A stretch of 64,000 nucleotides of DNA from Rhynochetos jubatus (Eukaryota > Chordata > Aves > Eurypygiformes > Rhynochetidae), in assembly GCA_027574665.1 (NCBI GenBank), contig CM050654.1, positions 25,749,722 through 25,813,721 of the forward strand. The letters are read 5' to 3'. Below the pieces are notes generated by a model, which saw nothing but the letters and a program-made list of their open reading frames with translations, searched no databases and had not been told where the DNA came from. Positions 48,351-61,400 of this stretch are shown here, piece by piece. How positions within the stretch are numbered: the first letter of the stretch is position 1; every line of letters starts with the position of its first letter. Both the position numbers and the translations under genes were made by a program.

Positions 48351-51300
48351 CCTTCATCCGAGAGCACAGACCGTGTGCTGGACTGCGGTAGCCCCGGTAA
48401 AACACTCTCTAACTTCAGGTAAGTGCACAAAGGTTTTTTGCAGGCTTACAACTTGTGGTGTGGCCGTCCCATTGGCCTCCCCCGTGTTAGGGCAGAGCTC
48501 CTCCCATGGCGAGTAGAGCAGCGTGGGTTTTGGTTCCTCTTCCTGAATCTCACCCAGTCCCTGATGACTGTGTCACTGTTTCTACATCAGTAACATCACG
48601 GCCGCGGAAGCCAACCAGCACTGCTTATGCACGAGCACCGCTGGGGCCCCATGTATTTGTTGTATGTATTATCATTTTTTCCTTTTCCTTGAAGCCAGAT
48701 GCGCCATCTGCTCGTTGCTCTGGACACGTGTTATACATCAAAACACGTTTGAAAGGGGGAAGTAAATCGCAGTGGCCCGTCGGTGATGATTTTTGGTGCA
48801 GTGGCAAACAAAGACCAAAGAGTACAGTTTTTGTGGCTAAAAGTCAGAATTACAATTTGTGCCCTTCGTGCATCCACTGTTGCTGTGTGTACGAGGCACG
48901 GTGGGATGTGTAACACCCAGGTTCAAAAAAGTTAGCCGAATTCCTTCTGTTGTCAAGAAGTACATAACGTTCTTATTGACCAAATTAAACAGTCTTTTGG
49001 CACAGTTTTAAAGCGAGAACTGTGAGCGCTATTAAAGAACTAAGCTTAGGAAAAACAGGAGATTAGCTACTAGAGAGGAAAATTCAATTGTCACTGATGA
49101 ACCTTTCCCATTTAATTCTGAGGAGCTTTAAGATGGAATTGGACAAAGCACTAGAAGAGGTAGTTTTCTGTTGATAGCAAATTAACTTGCAAATGGTGCA
49201 TAGCATAAATGCCAGTGTAAAATGCTGTTAGCTCGGGTTTATTCCTTTATGGTATATTCACACTGAAAACTCCTGTGCGCTCCGCCAGTAGGAACAAAGA
49301 TTTTTAACGGATTTGAGGGGGCAGGGGGAGGATACCACATGAGGGTTTTATTGTGATTACACGGTAATGCAACGCAGACTGCAAGTCCTTCTGGATTTCT
49401 ATTTGCCACTGCAGAAGGGACTGTAATTACAAACAGAGCAACAGTTGTTTATTCGCTTTGCTCCTTTTCATCATAGATAGAGTCATTTACATCGAGGTGG
49501 CTTTTAGGAAAGTGGAATTTCAGTGGTACGAAATAATTACTGCAAAATGTGCTTTCTTCATTATGCTGGCCCCTTACGTGCACATTTTTTGTTAGAGCAA
49601 ATGAGAACAAAGGTCTCTTTCTGCACACTGTATCTCAGGACACTCATACGGATAGTAAGTGTTCTGCTTTCTATTAAACTTCTCTTTTCAGATGTCAGGT
49701 GTCACGGTTCCCCCTTAACAGATGATGCAGAATAGATACTTGCACAAAAACATGGTGCTTATACTCTAAAACTCGGCAGGATTTGTACACATATTCAAAT
49801 TAAGCTTACTAAGTGGTGGATGAGATGATTTCACAAACGTGCATGATTGAATGTCATCCCCATTAGCAACCAAACTGCTTCTGTTTCGGTGAAGCGGCTT
49901 CATTTTCATAAACACGTTCTGGGTATTTAAAGAGCATCTCGTGTCAAACGAGAGTGTGAATTACACACGTAGATGGAGAATTGGAGGGCACGTTTACCCT
50001 GGGCTTGGATGGTGAGCTACTAGGAGGGCTGGGCTCCTGACACTACCATCTCGGCTTGTCTCCCGCAGTCGCTGTTCTGCTTTGTACCTGCCCTGTCTCA
50101 GACCAGTCTGGCAGCACCGACGGGTAACCCACCAGGTGATGGGCGCACCGCCACAGACACGAGAGCCAACCAGGCAGCCTTACACCAGCACAACCTGCTG
50201 TGAAAGGAGACCTGAAAGCACCACGTCCTAAAGAGCAGCAACCATGAGCCTGAAAGGTGGGGGGTGAGCACTGCCAGCGACCCCACCGCACCGGCACAGC
50301 ACAGACAGCCAGAACAACCCCTAGCGCCAGTACACCACAGCCCTGGCCAGCGTGGGTCTGATCCATCCTCTGTGAGCGATAAACCTACAGCAGCAGGGGT
50401 GGGAGCAGCGCTCCCTTGGCCCTAGCCCAAGCACCCCCAACGCAACAAGGGGTTTGTTGTGGGCAACAGCCAGCACTTGCCTCTTCCAGCCACCAGGTCA
50501 CCCGCCACACCTTCCCTCCTGTATCCAGGCATCCTCCTACTGCACAGATCCAGTGCCTTTATACCCCACACCAGTCTCACCTTGCAGGACCAGCTCTGCT
50601 TCCAAGTGCTTAATCCCAGGCCTTCCTCCACATCGCTTTGCTCACAGAGGATGACTAGCCACGATGCAGCTGTCCCAAAAGAGCTGGAAGGGGAAGGCTC
50701 CCGGTTTAAATACTGCTCTGCCCATGGGCACACCCCAACGAGGCACAACTGGGGACAGCTGAGGTTCCCCTCACTTGAATAGCTCAGTGCTGCAGCAGGA
50801 CGGAGGTAAGGCAGGTAAGCTGCTCCTGTGGATGCATCTGCTCTGCTGCAGGGCTTGCAAAAGCCATGCCTGAGGTCTAACTAGCCCCTTATAGGACTCC
50901 TTGAGTTTATACTGCCAGGCTGCTGCTTTTTGAGTACGATTCGCAGAGGATTTACTGGTGCTTTACAGACAGGATGTGTGTGGGTCTGGGAAAGCCTGAG
51001 GCATCTGCCATGCTCGGGGGCAGCACCTGGGGCTGCAGGAGGCCACAGCCGCGTCCCTGGGTGCAGCACTGGGAGGAGGTGGAGCTGGGCTCTCTGCTGG
51101 CTGGGCTGGCCGAGACGTGGGGCAGCAGGCAGTCGCACACGCCTGGCAAGAACCAGGAATCACCCAACATCACGTGTTTGCTCTAGGCTGCGTCCAGACC
51201 TGAACGCTGGTGCAATGGAGTCCTCCCTGCCATGCTCGAGGAGCTGCGCTTCCCAGCCGGGCACAGGTAAGTGAGTTTTACTGCAGTCGAGTTCTCAGCA

Positions 51301-53109
51301 ATCACCTCTGTGGTGACGGTGGCGTGGGGCCAAAGTCTATATCCATCTGAGGCCTTAGGAATCTGGTATAAGCTGTGGGCAACAGCTTAGCAAATTTGCC
51401 ACAGGTTTAGGAGTTTATATTTTACAGTGAGGGCTGGAATCCATGTGGGAGGGATTTGCTTAAGTGCCCAACGGGAATACGTCATTTTTGGAGTCCACGC
51501 ACAGCGTAATGATGCTAAGTGCAGGTTGTGTATGGAAAGGCTGTGTGTTTTACAACAAGGTGTACTTAAACAGTTGCTGTTTACAGTCAAACTGGTTTAA
51601 TAATTAGACACACGTGCTCATGATGTAACTTACCAGGGGCTGTGATTTTGCATATAACCGATTTTAGGATTAGCGTGCAGGTGCTGCGTATAAACTGTGC
51701 CCTGTTCCACAGCCTGACACCATCGCCCATTGGCAAGAAACTTCATTAGAACATACAAACGTGAATTAACCAGTAGAGAAACACTGGGGTGGGGGCCAGG
51801 AGGGACTGCGCATCGCGCTGGCAGGGTGATAAAACAGAATTACAATGGGAGTGGGAGAATGCCATGAGTCGGCCGTGGCCTTGGGTGGTTATTCACTGCA
51901 ACGAGAGTCATCAGTGCATCCCGGCATGCCGTCAGCCGCGCTGGACCTCCAGCCGTGCGTGTTTGATGTCATGACAGTGACATACTAGATGAAGCAAGTA
52001 GAGTTTGAAACTCAACAGCTGCAAATAAGCGAGAGTGGCTAGGCTAGCGCCTGCTTTTTAATCCATGGTGACCAGGCTTGGCCCTTGTGCTTGCCACCAC
52101 GTTCAGCTTTGCCGCTGGCGGCAGCCGAGCAGGCCGCGAGCGGGGAGCCCTGCCGCGCCAGACGGCGAGGTGTTGGATCACAAGAGGGCTAGGCGAGAGA
52201 CGCGTTGGCCAAGCAGCCAGCGTTTGACACCCTCCTCTGCCCCAACAAGTGGTAGCTGCCTGTGTATGGCGTAAGGTTTCCCAAGCAGAAAGGAGGCAGG
52301 GACAGGATGGTTTTGGAAGCACGCAGAAAGGAACAGAACAGCTGAGGGAAGAAAAGCAACTGCTGAAGTAAGCAGAGGCAGTTCCAGTCTCAAATATAAG
52401 ACCTGGAAAGACTATGCAAGGTGGTGAGGACGAGGGAACTGAAAATCTGTAAACGGTTGCGCAGAGCTATCTCCAGATTCCCAAGGCTCTTGGAGCACCT
52501 GAACGAGGGCTGTATGACAGCACACTAACGGAGATGCTGCTGCCTCACTCGCTGTCCATACCTGTGTACGCCTTGAGGGAACCTGACCTGCCAGAGGGTC
52601 GTCTGTCTGTGTTGCTGACAGCTCAGCTGCCCCCAGCCCAGATGTACCCCTCCGGTGACACATGCTCTTAGGTGAACCCCACACCGGGGTCGTGCTACTA
52701 TTAGAGAAGCGCAGCTGGCAGCTTCGAGCTGGAAGCCGCTCTCTGTTATTAGTGACTTTGGAGGTGCCGAAGAGACGGGATGGAGCTGATCCCGATGATG
52801 GGGGCCTTTGGAGAGGATTCATTCCTTGCTCTGCCACAGCAGCTATCTCGGAACAGTGACACGCATGGGACATCTCACACTGAGCAAAGGTGCGACTCAA
52901 GCCGGAGCGAGTGGCAGAAGCTGGAAACAACCCTTCCCCATTGTAGCGGCAAACTGCTTCCTGTAATTCACCACAAAGGTAAAATTTGCTCCTAAGAGGC
53001 AGGGCTGTTGTCTCCTGGTGCTGTTGATGCCTACTTTGCACTTAACGCGTTCCGAGCATTAGGTCTCCGAGTAAACATCTGAACATGAGCACACACTGTG
53101 AGCGAATAC

Positions 53110-55298
53110 AGCCTGTGCAATCCAATAATTTATTAAACTTTCATCTTGTAAAGCCAGTTACAAATTAAAAAAAAAGACAGCAGAAGGAATTCTGTAATAG
53201 AAATGAGCAAAATTACAACAAATAGTAATGGGAGTTACATTCCCAAGTGGGTTCAAGCTGCCTGCAGCAACCCAAGAGCCAGAACACAGAGACAGTGCAG
53301 AGTTAGGACAGGGATATCAAGGCTATTTGGATACACGGAGAGATCGAGTCAGTGCACGGACCGATACAAAGCATTACTTTGTGGGTTGCCTCTGCATTCC
53401 TGTTCTCTCTCACTTGTGACCTGCTCATCTTTTTATTCTTTGTGACAAAAAGGGGGTGTTTGTAGGATCCTTCAGTAAAGCTATTTAAGGCAAAACTCCA
53501 GTTGAACGTGATACGCAGCAGTGGCTGGCTGTGTGGGAAGTGGAGAGTGTCTGCACGTGCTGCAGTGCAGTGAAATGAGAGAAAAGCACGGATTACGTAT
53601 GGTGTTTTTTCCTGTACTGTCAACCTCAGAGCTACAGTGTTCTGTGACACAGTATTAGTGACATGGCATGATACGGTGATGAATTGGAACAGAATCTGCT
53701 GCGTACTGACTCCTGGTTTTCTTTCTATGAAATTTCTATTTCATAGCTAACGGGCCTGAGCTGCCAGTTCTTCAGAATTGGAGACATCTGATCTTAAACA
53801 CGCAATGAGGCCCATGTTGCACACAGCTCTTCAGTTTCATTCAGAAACTGAATGGGCCTTTGCATTCTGGGATCCCAAGACTAGGCAAGAGTCAGAGAAA
53901 ATGGCTAGCCAACAGGTTTCTTGAGTGCTAATGCAACCCATTTGTGATGTGACTGACAGAGTATTGTTTTAAACAATGAAATCAAGTTTCTGATATCAAG
54001 AGACTGAAGATGGCTGTCATCTTTCACTGAGAAGAAAAAAAAATCCTGCTTCTCTAAACTGCAAGTGTCTATAAAAATCTCCAAGAAGCAGTTGTTTTGG
54101 CAAAACAGCATGGTTTTCAAGTTTTGTTGATGACCAGGGACCTAGAGGAGAATAGAAAGGGATTTTGAGATTCAGTGATGGGAGCAGTTCCAATTAGAAT
54201 TTGGAGGAGGATGAAGGGTCTGGCATCTGCTTACAGTAGTACACAGGGAGTGAAATTCTTGCCTATAACCATCTATCTAGGCACCTACGCACTCAGTAGG
54301 ATGAGTGAAACAGTGAACTGCTTCCTTCCTAAAAATTCAGGGATCCCAGTCATCCTAAAACCCCATATAGGGAAAGAAGGAACGTAACACAGGCAGGCTG
54401 CTTACCATAAGACTCCCTGACCTCCATCTAATACCTGGAGTTTGTGAAGAACAGCTCTCCTGGAAACGCAGGTAAATCAACCTCACCTCCAGGGCTCTAT
54501 AGGGGAAAGGCAGTCATTAATTTTTAGGCAATGGGTGCTGCTTGGAATGTATTCGGGATGGCACCTGATGATCTATTTCAGTGGTGCTAGCCCCAACATT
54601 TTCTCCTATGTTGGATTACGTAGAATTTTAAAGTGCTGTTTTTAAAGTCATGTACCTGTGAACGTCTATTGGAAGGTAAAGAATCACCCACGGTGTGTTT
54701 GTTTGTAAGGTTTGTCTCTCATGTAGGGTTTGACCTCTTAGTTGGACCACTGGGCTTCAATTATACAAAGACAGTTTCTTTTAAGACCAGGTCAGATCAT
54801 TGGTATATCCTGACGCAAAAACCCACAGTGACTGAGAGTTGCTTGCAAAATAAATACAAAACAAATATTCTAGTAGCAGACCATGCTGCAATCCCATGAT
54901 CCATGATGTCTGCATCTTGGAAATTCAGAAGGAAGCCTACGTTTGCCTCCTGTACTGCAGAGATGGTTCCTGGAAATTTTTCTACCAGTATGACAGGTAA
55001 CAGTGAAAGCAGCAGAGAAGACAGGCAGGAGAAGGAGGATGCTTCTGACCTTGCTTCTTCAAGGTACGCTGTTCATCAAACGAGTTTTGGGTCATTAATG
55101 TTTAACAACAGTTGTTGCTGTTTAATGTCTTTGGGCAGAGGTGCAAATCCTACGGTAGTGTAGATGTCACTTCGGTTCTTAAATACAGTAGTCAGTCAAG
55201 TGGAGTTCTTAAAAAAACATCTTTGCTACACTTGTGCTGGCAAGTTGCAAACACTGATCATTAAACAACTGCCTCTCTCCGGTGGCAGTCCGCTCGTA
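53110..55298 (-). other. Probable 3' UTR of the MYO10-like gene
   Basis: No coding signature on either strand between the stop codon and the candidate polyadenylation signal. The short plus-strand frames here have no splice or domain support. The extent is inferred from the signal only. Confidence 0.45.
53129..53134 (-). other. Candidate polyadenylation signal of the MYO10-like gene
   Basis: TTTATT on the plus strand is AATAAA on the minus strand. Downstream in the direction of transcription lies CACAGTGTGTGCTC, a good GU-rich element. This would give a 3' UTR of about 2.2 kb. Another AATAAA is at 53,432-53,437. Confidence 0.45.
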
Positions 55299-55412
55299 TC
55301 ACCTAGTCCAGACGCTAGCATGACTGTCCGCACTGGTGGCTGATTTGACGCTGCAGCGCTTCTTCACGATCATGTTGATGTACGCCTTCATGATCTTTAT
55401 TATCTCGCCCAC
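55299..55412 (-). CDS. MYO10-like exon g: last FERM helix and C-terminus
   Basis: VGEIIKIMKAYINMIVKKR is the final F3 helix. It is followed by a Ser-rich tail (CSVKSATSADSHASVWTR) and a TGA stop, 37 codons before the stop. Acceptor CTCTCTAG. Tail length is close to that of MYO10, but its sequence is not conserved. Confidence 0.93.
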   Translation of the reverse strand: MGEIIKIMKAYINMIVKKRCSVKSATSADSHASVWTR

Positions 55413-58400
55413 CTAGAGAGAGAACACAGTAACAGGGCATAAGCACATAAAAACCGAATTCCACTGAGGCACCCCAGACATTCTGCAGGAAAAGAATCCC
55501 CTTGTCCAAAGCCACGGCACTGTAGATCCTGCATGTTAATACTAAATGTGGCGATGACGGTACGGAAAGAAATGCTCGACAAGTTTGTGTTCTGTTGTTG
55601 TCACACCTAACAAGCTCGTAGCTCAAAGAAAACTACCTGAATGTTACTAAACCATTTTTAATTGTATTTGAGTGTGTGAACTCCCCATTCATATGCTGGA
55701 AAGGAATGAAAAAACCAAGCGCGCTCATGGGCACCCGAAATTTGAAATTCCCAGTGCAGTGGAAGACCATTCAAATCTCCTTCACTTTCTAACCAGCAGC
55801 TTTTTTTTCCTGTTTCCCCCTGTATTCCCTAAGATGCGCCATGGCACTTTAGGCTTACGTTCCCTTTATCTTTTTTCCTTGGCCATCCAGTCCATTCAGC
55901 AAGAGTTCGCGCACATAGACTTGCCTAGTCCACAGAAATTAGAGCTTTACTGAAGAGCTCGTGAAACTGCACATACAACAGGTCTTGTGCTTTCACATAC
56001 CTGGGATGTTTCAAAGAACATTTCTCTCTCATCCACTGTAATTTTGAAGGTGTTAGGCTGTGGTGCTCCGAAGAAAACGATGTGCTCATACTGGAAAGTT
56101 TCTAGTGGTTTAGGATCCCCTCGCTTGTAGACAGACACGTTCTCCGTGCTGACTCCAAGCCAAAGATCATTTGGAAATCCACCCTCCTTGCACTGCAGAA
56201 AGAGAAACGTGAAATTTTGCATAAATGCACTGAAACATGAAGCCATCTTCGATCCAAGGGAAAGCCCTCCATTTCTGGCTCCTATAGGACATTTCAGCTC
56301 TTCACCCCAGTAGAAAATACAGAACATCTGCAGAGAGAATCTTGTAGGCACTCCTGCTGCAAAGCTTTAGAAGTGACACGGCTGTGAGTCAAATACTAGT
56401 TGAGTAATAAATAATTTTAATACTTAACAGCTCTCATCAGATTTTAAAGGGATTTAGGAAGTCAATATTGCACTTACTATTCCACGGATAATATAGTGAG
56501 TGCAAGCATCTTGCCATGGTCATCCACCTAGGCAGCAACAAAACTGATAAAGCTGGAACTGAGGGTTCCTACCACAGCAGGCTGAGTACAGTGCTCCAAG
56601 TGACCCAGTCTGAGCAGTTCCTGCTGTGCCGCTGCAGAGCCCGATTGCACTTTTTGCCAGTAAGGACAACAGAGCTTTGTTCTGCTTTTGCTTTCACTAG
56701 CCACCACCTTCTTAAGACCAGAAAAAAATGCCAAATTCTATTGCTCTTCTGATGAAGTGGGAATGCACTGTGTCCCTCCATTTACCAAGACGCATCAGCT
56801 TGTCTGCTCTCTGCACTCTGCATCACACCTCTTTGGGTATGTGGTACTTCGGCTCACTCTAAGCTTACTAAGGCAAAATGCAGCCAGCTCCCAGAATTCC
56901 CTTGTGCTGCTGGGCAATGCAGTACACACAGCTGTATCCATTCTGCAGGCTGATGCCTCTCCTGGGCAGTACTTAGGTGAGTTTAAGACATCACTCACCT
57001 CAACATCAAAGAGGGTTGACCCATAACCTGGCCACTCCTTTACAATGGACATGTATTTCACCATGGCCTGATGCTGAGAGAGTCCCTGCAGCTTGGTCCA
57101 TTTCTGTGCTATGCTTGCCCGAGCAGCTGAAAGCTCCTCCTTCACCCACATCTCCATCATCTGCTCCTCTTCTACCTTCTGCTTCTTTACAGAGCCAGTC
57201 TTGAAGCTACGTTTCAACGTCCCTTCAAGGAAGCTGGTCCGTCTCCTCTCCAGAGTGTGACTGGAAGTGCCGCTGCTCTTTGTGGAGTGCAGTATTTTGG
57301 ATTTTAGTCTGTTAACTGGGTAAATTCCATCCAGGGTCCAACGTATTTTAGAATAATCTCCGTGAAGGTACTGCAGCCGCAGAGCTGCTAGGCGCTGCAG
57401 AGTGTCCTCCGGTGCAGGAAAATGACCATCTATGAGGCTTTCATGAGCCTACAAACAAACAGAAAGTCACTAAACTCATTAGAAAGCAGAAGCACGCTTT
57501 ATTCACAGCTGGTTCCACGTACAGATTCCTACGGCATCTGCCCATCCCAGCAGGAAAGACATGCTTCAGGAGGTCAGGGCAGACTTTATAATAAAAAGTC
57601 AGAGTCTGCAACTGGTCGATGTGAGGGGAACACATCTTTCTGCAAGCCTGGACAGGACAGAGATCTCTGAGGAGCCCCTATCCTGTACTGAAAGTCTTAC
57701 AGTGATGACTTTTTAGGTCTGGAACAGATGGGAGAGACTGGAATTGAGGCAATTTGTTTTGTGCTGTACCAGCTCCAGCTCCTGTGTGGAGATTATGTTC
57801 AGCACTAGGGAGTTAGATGTAATAAACTCAAGACTCTCAACCTCAGTCTCACTGCACACCAGCACCTCCTCTTTCACCTGATGTCTCCCCCAGTCTTCTT
57901 GCTTCACTTTGCCTGTTTTTCTGTGAAATACATTTATGAGGGGTTTTGCTACATCCATCTAATGTCTGGATAACATCTATTCTCCTGCTGCTACTCCTTC
58001 CACCACCCTCTGCCGGTGAAAGCTGTGTAGACTGAAAGCCCTGTCAACAGGGAGCTTGGCACAACTGAGTTTCCACAGAGTACCACCATGTCTTGTTCCT
58101 GACCATTCCCTAGACATTCTGTAGTTAACGACACTTAATCTTCATTTCAAGAAAGCCCTCTCAGGGAACCACTGCCTGTGCAACGTGCTGCCATCTATTT
58201 GATGCCAGTTAGTTTCAGTCTTCACCACACTGACCCCCTTTAACACATACTAATTCATTTTCAACAGCCGTCATTTTCTGAGGCAGGATCGAAGTGTTCT
58301 TTGGAATTAAGAAAAATGGGATGAATCACGCAGCCGCTTGCTCCAGTCAGCTTAGTTTTGCATCCCTAATTGCAAAGTTATTTCATACCAGTGCGATCTC

Positions 58401-61400
58401 TGGCCTAACCAGCACCATCGTGCTACGGAGTATAGTGACTTAAAAAAGAGATTACTCAATAGATAAATATCATCAACTGTATTCTCTCTCCCTTTTTCTG
58501 CAGTACTCTTCTGGTGCCTCTCTGTTAATCAAATAAACTGCCCAAAAGACAGGATTTTTTAGTGAATTCCTGCAACGCTCCAAGGATGTGCTGTTCTTGT
58601 AAGCTGATACGCAGACAGGTGTGAAGAAAACTGGAAAGCCTAGCTGTGTTCTGCAAGAGGCTACGTTCAATGATTCTTCCTGAATCATTATTCAAATTTC
58701 TGAATCCTTTAAATTTAAAGATAGCTTTTAGGAGTATTTTATTATCACTGGTCTTCCACTTTTCTGAAGCCCTTGTTCGTTTTTCTCGCTTTTGTTTGAA
58801 TACTCCTATTCCCCAGAGAACCTTGCAGTGTGTCTGCTTGGTAGATTCCAGGCAAAAATCACCCACACTAAATTTTTCTGTTCAAATCAGCATTCCCACT
58901 AGTATTACAAAGGTAACCCACTTTTCTGTAGACTCTCACGTGCTTCTGCCACCCTGAAAACCGAATCGTTCTCCCAGAGCGAGCTTACCTGCTCAAACAT
59001 GAAAGCAAACTCCACCCCATCTTTGGGAACATTCTCAATATCCAAGAAGCAATAAAGCTTAAAATACAACTGCCACTGTCCTTCCTCCTCCTCTTCTTCA
59101 GAGCCAGCAAGTCTGTAAGACAGGAAAGAGGATGAGAGGGGAAAAAGCCAGTAACCAGAAGCACCATGGTACTGGGACATCCAGTGAGTGCAACTCACAA
59201 TATGAAGGTCCCTCTGGATTTCTGAAACAGGGAGCATACAGAACTGCATAATGTACCCGGACGATCTCAGTGCAGCAGTCATTACTGGTAACGTCCATGT
59301 TTTTCCTCTGAGTCACATACAATTTTGATTCAGGAGGACTCCAAGTTTTGATCAGATACACCTGATCGAAAAATTAGATCAATGGTTCTAGGTAAATGCA
59401 AGGGTTGGGGGCAGGACACAAAGTTCTCCCCATTTTCACGATACCATTTCCATGGAATCTTGTGACTCAAAAGCATCAGCCCTGTCAGCATTTGGAAGAT
59501 TTTCATCTTTAGAATGGATCTAAAACAGACAATGGCACTGCCAGCTTCTTTCACAATTTATTGCTTTCTTTGTGTGTCTGGTCACAAAATCACAGTCCGC
59601 ACTAAGAAACTGGAGGTGCATTTCTATGCCCAAATCCTTGCTCTCTCTTCTGATATCGCTGTTATGACGTATATTGACAAGATCATTATCAGACTTCAGC
59701 AAACCTTCCCTGAGCTCTGCAAGGAAACCATTACTCTCTGATAAAGGCACTACTAATTTTGTCCTAACGAGCCCGGTAAAGAATGCCTTGTCACCAAAAC
59801 AGATGTGCACATGGTTTTCCACACAGTGAGAAAGAACCCTTGAACCTCACCAGAGAGAAGTTCAAACCAGAGTGAACGGTTGAATCACTGTGGCTGCTTT
59901 GGGTAGAACCACCTGACAGTTCTACCACTTAAACCAGTGCTACAGGTTGCCCAGAGAAGCTGTGGATGCCCCACCCCTGGCTGTCTTCAAGGCCGGGCTG
60001 GATGAGGCTTGGAGCAACCTGGTCTAGTGGAGGGTGTCCCTGCCCATGGCAGGGGGGTTGGAAATAGATGGTCTTTAAGGTCCCTTCCAACCTAAACCAT
60101 TCCACAATTCTACATCCAACCAAGAGTTGAAGATTTTATGAAACATTCTCCTACCTCTCAAACTTGGCCAAGATATCAGCCACAATCACCCGACTCTCAA
60201 CAGCACGGTCCACCTGCTGATTATGTTCAAAGAGCGCAAACATATTGCGGCTGTCCTCCATTGCTAAACCTCGGATCAGCTTCTCAACCACCTGCAACAT
60301 CAGAGAGAGACAGGTCACAGGTACCGCACACGCTTTCACAACGGAGAGTCGGTGCCTCTTCAGGACACTCATCATTTCACAGACCTCCACCACATTTCTC
60401 CCTTGGTTATCTCGTTTTCCATTGAAGAATTCTAAGCGTAAGAGGTCATTCCCTGCAAGGAAGCCACTGCTTCTACTTGATCATCCTCGCTGTCCTTCTC
60501 GGAACCTTTTCAATCTCCACTACCCTTCTGGAGATGGGGGAATTAGAACTCTGCACAAGATTAAGGCACATAATGGATTGAGATGCCATGATGATGTTCT
60601 TGGTTCCTCTAGTAACAACTTCACTCTTTACTACTATTTTTACCTCTGTTTAGCACTAATGTTTTCCCAGACATGCCTACTATAACCCAGAACTGTGCTT
60701 CTGACAGGCTAACAATTAAGTTACTCATAGAACGTCCCTTCCAGAAGGGCTACATTATGAACTGGAATTTCAACATGTCCAGAAGACTGTATTTATCACA
60801 TCTTCAGGAATTATTACCTTTCCAATGGGTAGAACGCCAAAAGGGTTCAGATTTCGCGAAACAACTGTTAAGCGATATTCTACACCCAGGCACAGGCCTT
60901 GAGTAACTCTGAACCCGCAGAATAAGTTGAACTTTCCCTACAGACTTTGTGGATACAGCAAAAAAAATTGTAATTAACAAAAAATAAATGAGAAATTGGA
61001 GATGAATGGGGAAAAGGGTGTCCCTTCAACACACCCCGTATCCAGACACAGAGGTGTGCTTACATCTGGTTAACGGTACTAACGCATTACCTCCCCGGCA
61101 CTTGTGTGGGAATTGATGGTTATTTTACAGGAGCCGCCGCCGTGGCAGTACACCGTCGTGGTCATCTCTTCACGGGTGAGGAGAGCCTGGATTTCCTCCT
61201 GGGAGGGCACAAATTCCCTCGTCTTCGTTCTCTTCAGTGAATCATTTATGAACTGCGCATACCTGTCTATTTCTGAGCCTGGAAAGAGGTCTTTTACCCT
61301 AATTGTAAAGAGAAGCAAAACAACCCCATCACGCAGGGCACCAGAAAGCATGCACATCCACGTAACTCGGACTACTCTACATAAAGAGTTCTGTAGTGAT

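Larger units (their letters stand above)
47660..53100. other. Intergenic region between LY75 and the MYO10-like gene
   Basis: Apart from the possible orphan exon and the SINE-like patch, no gene is supported. A GC-rich block at about 50,000-51,270 has open frames on both strands without domain signature, typical of GC-rich noncoding DNA. The long minus-strand frame at 52,412-53,041 (209 codons) is low-complexity in character and matches no family I know. No CD302-like CTLD exon was seen here. Confidence 0.55.

Noticed and set aside
50043..51274. Overlapping open frames on both strands in a GC-rich block
   Set aside because: Opposite-strand frames of similar length are typical of GC-rich noncoding DNA. 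No start/splice pattern or family match is visible, although a TTTAAA element near 50,705 was considered as a promoter hint.
52412..53041. 209-codon minus-strand open frame between the two genes
   Set aside because: No domain, no splice context, compositionally unlike a conserved protein, and in GC-rich intergenic DNA where long frames arise by chance.
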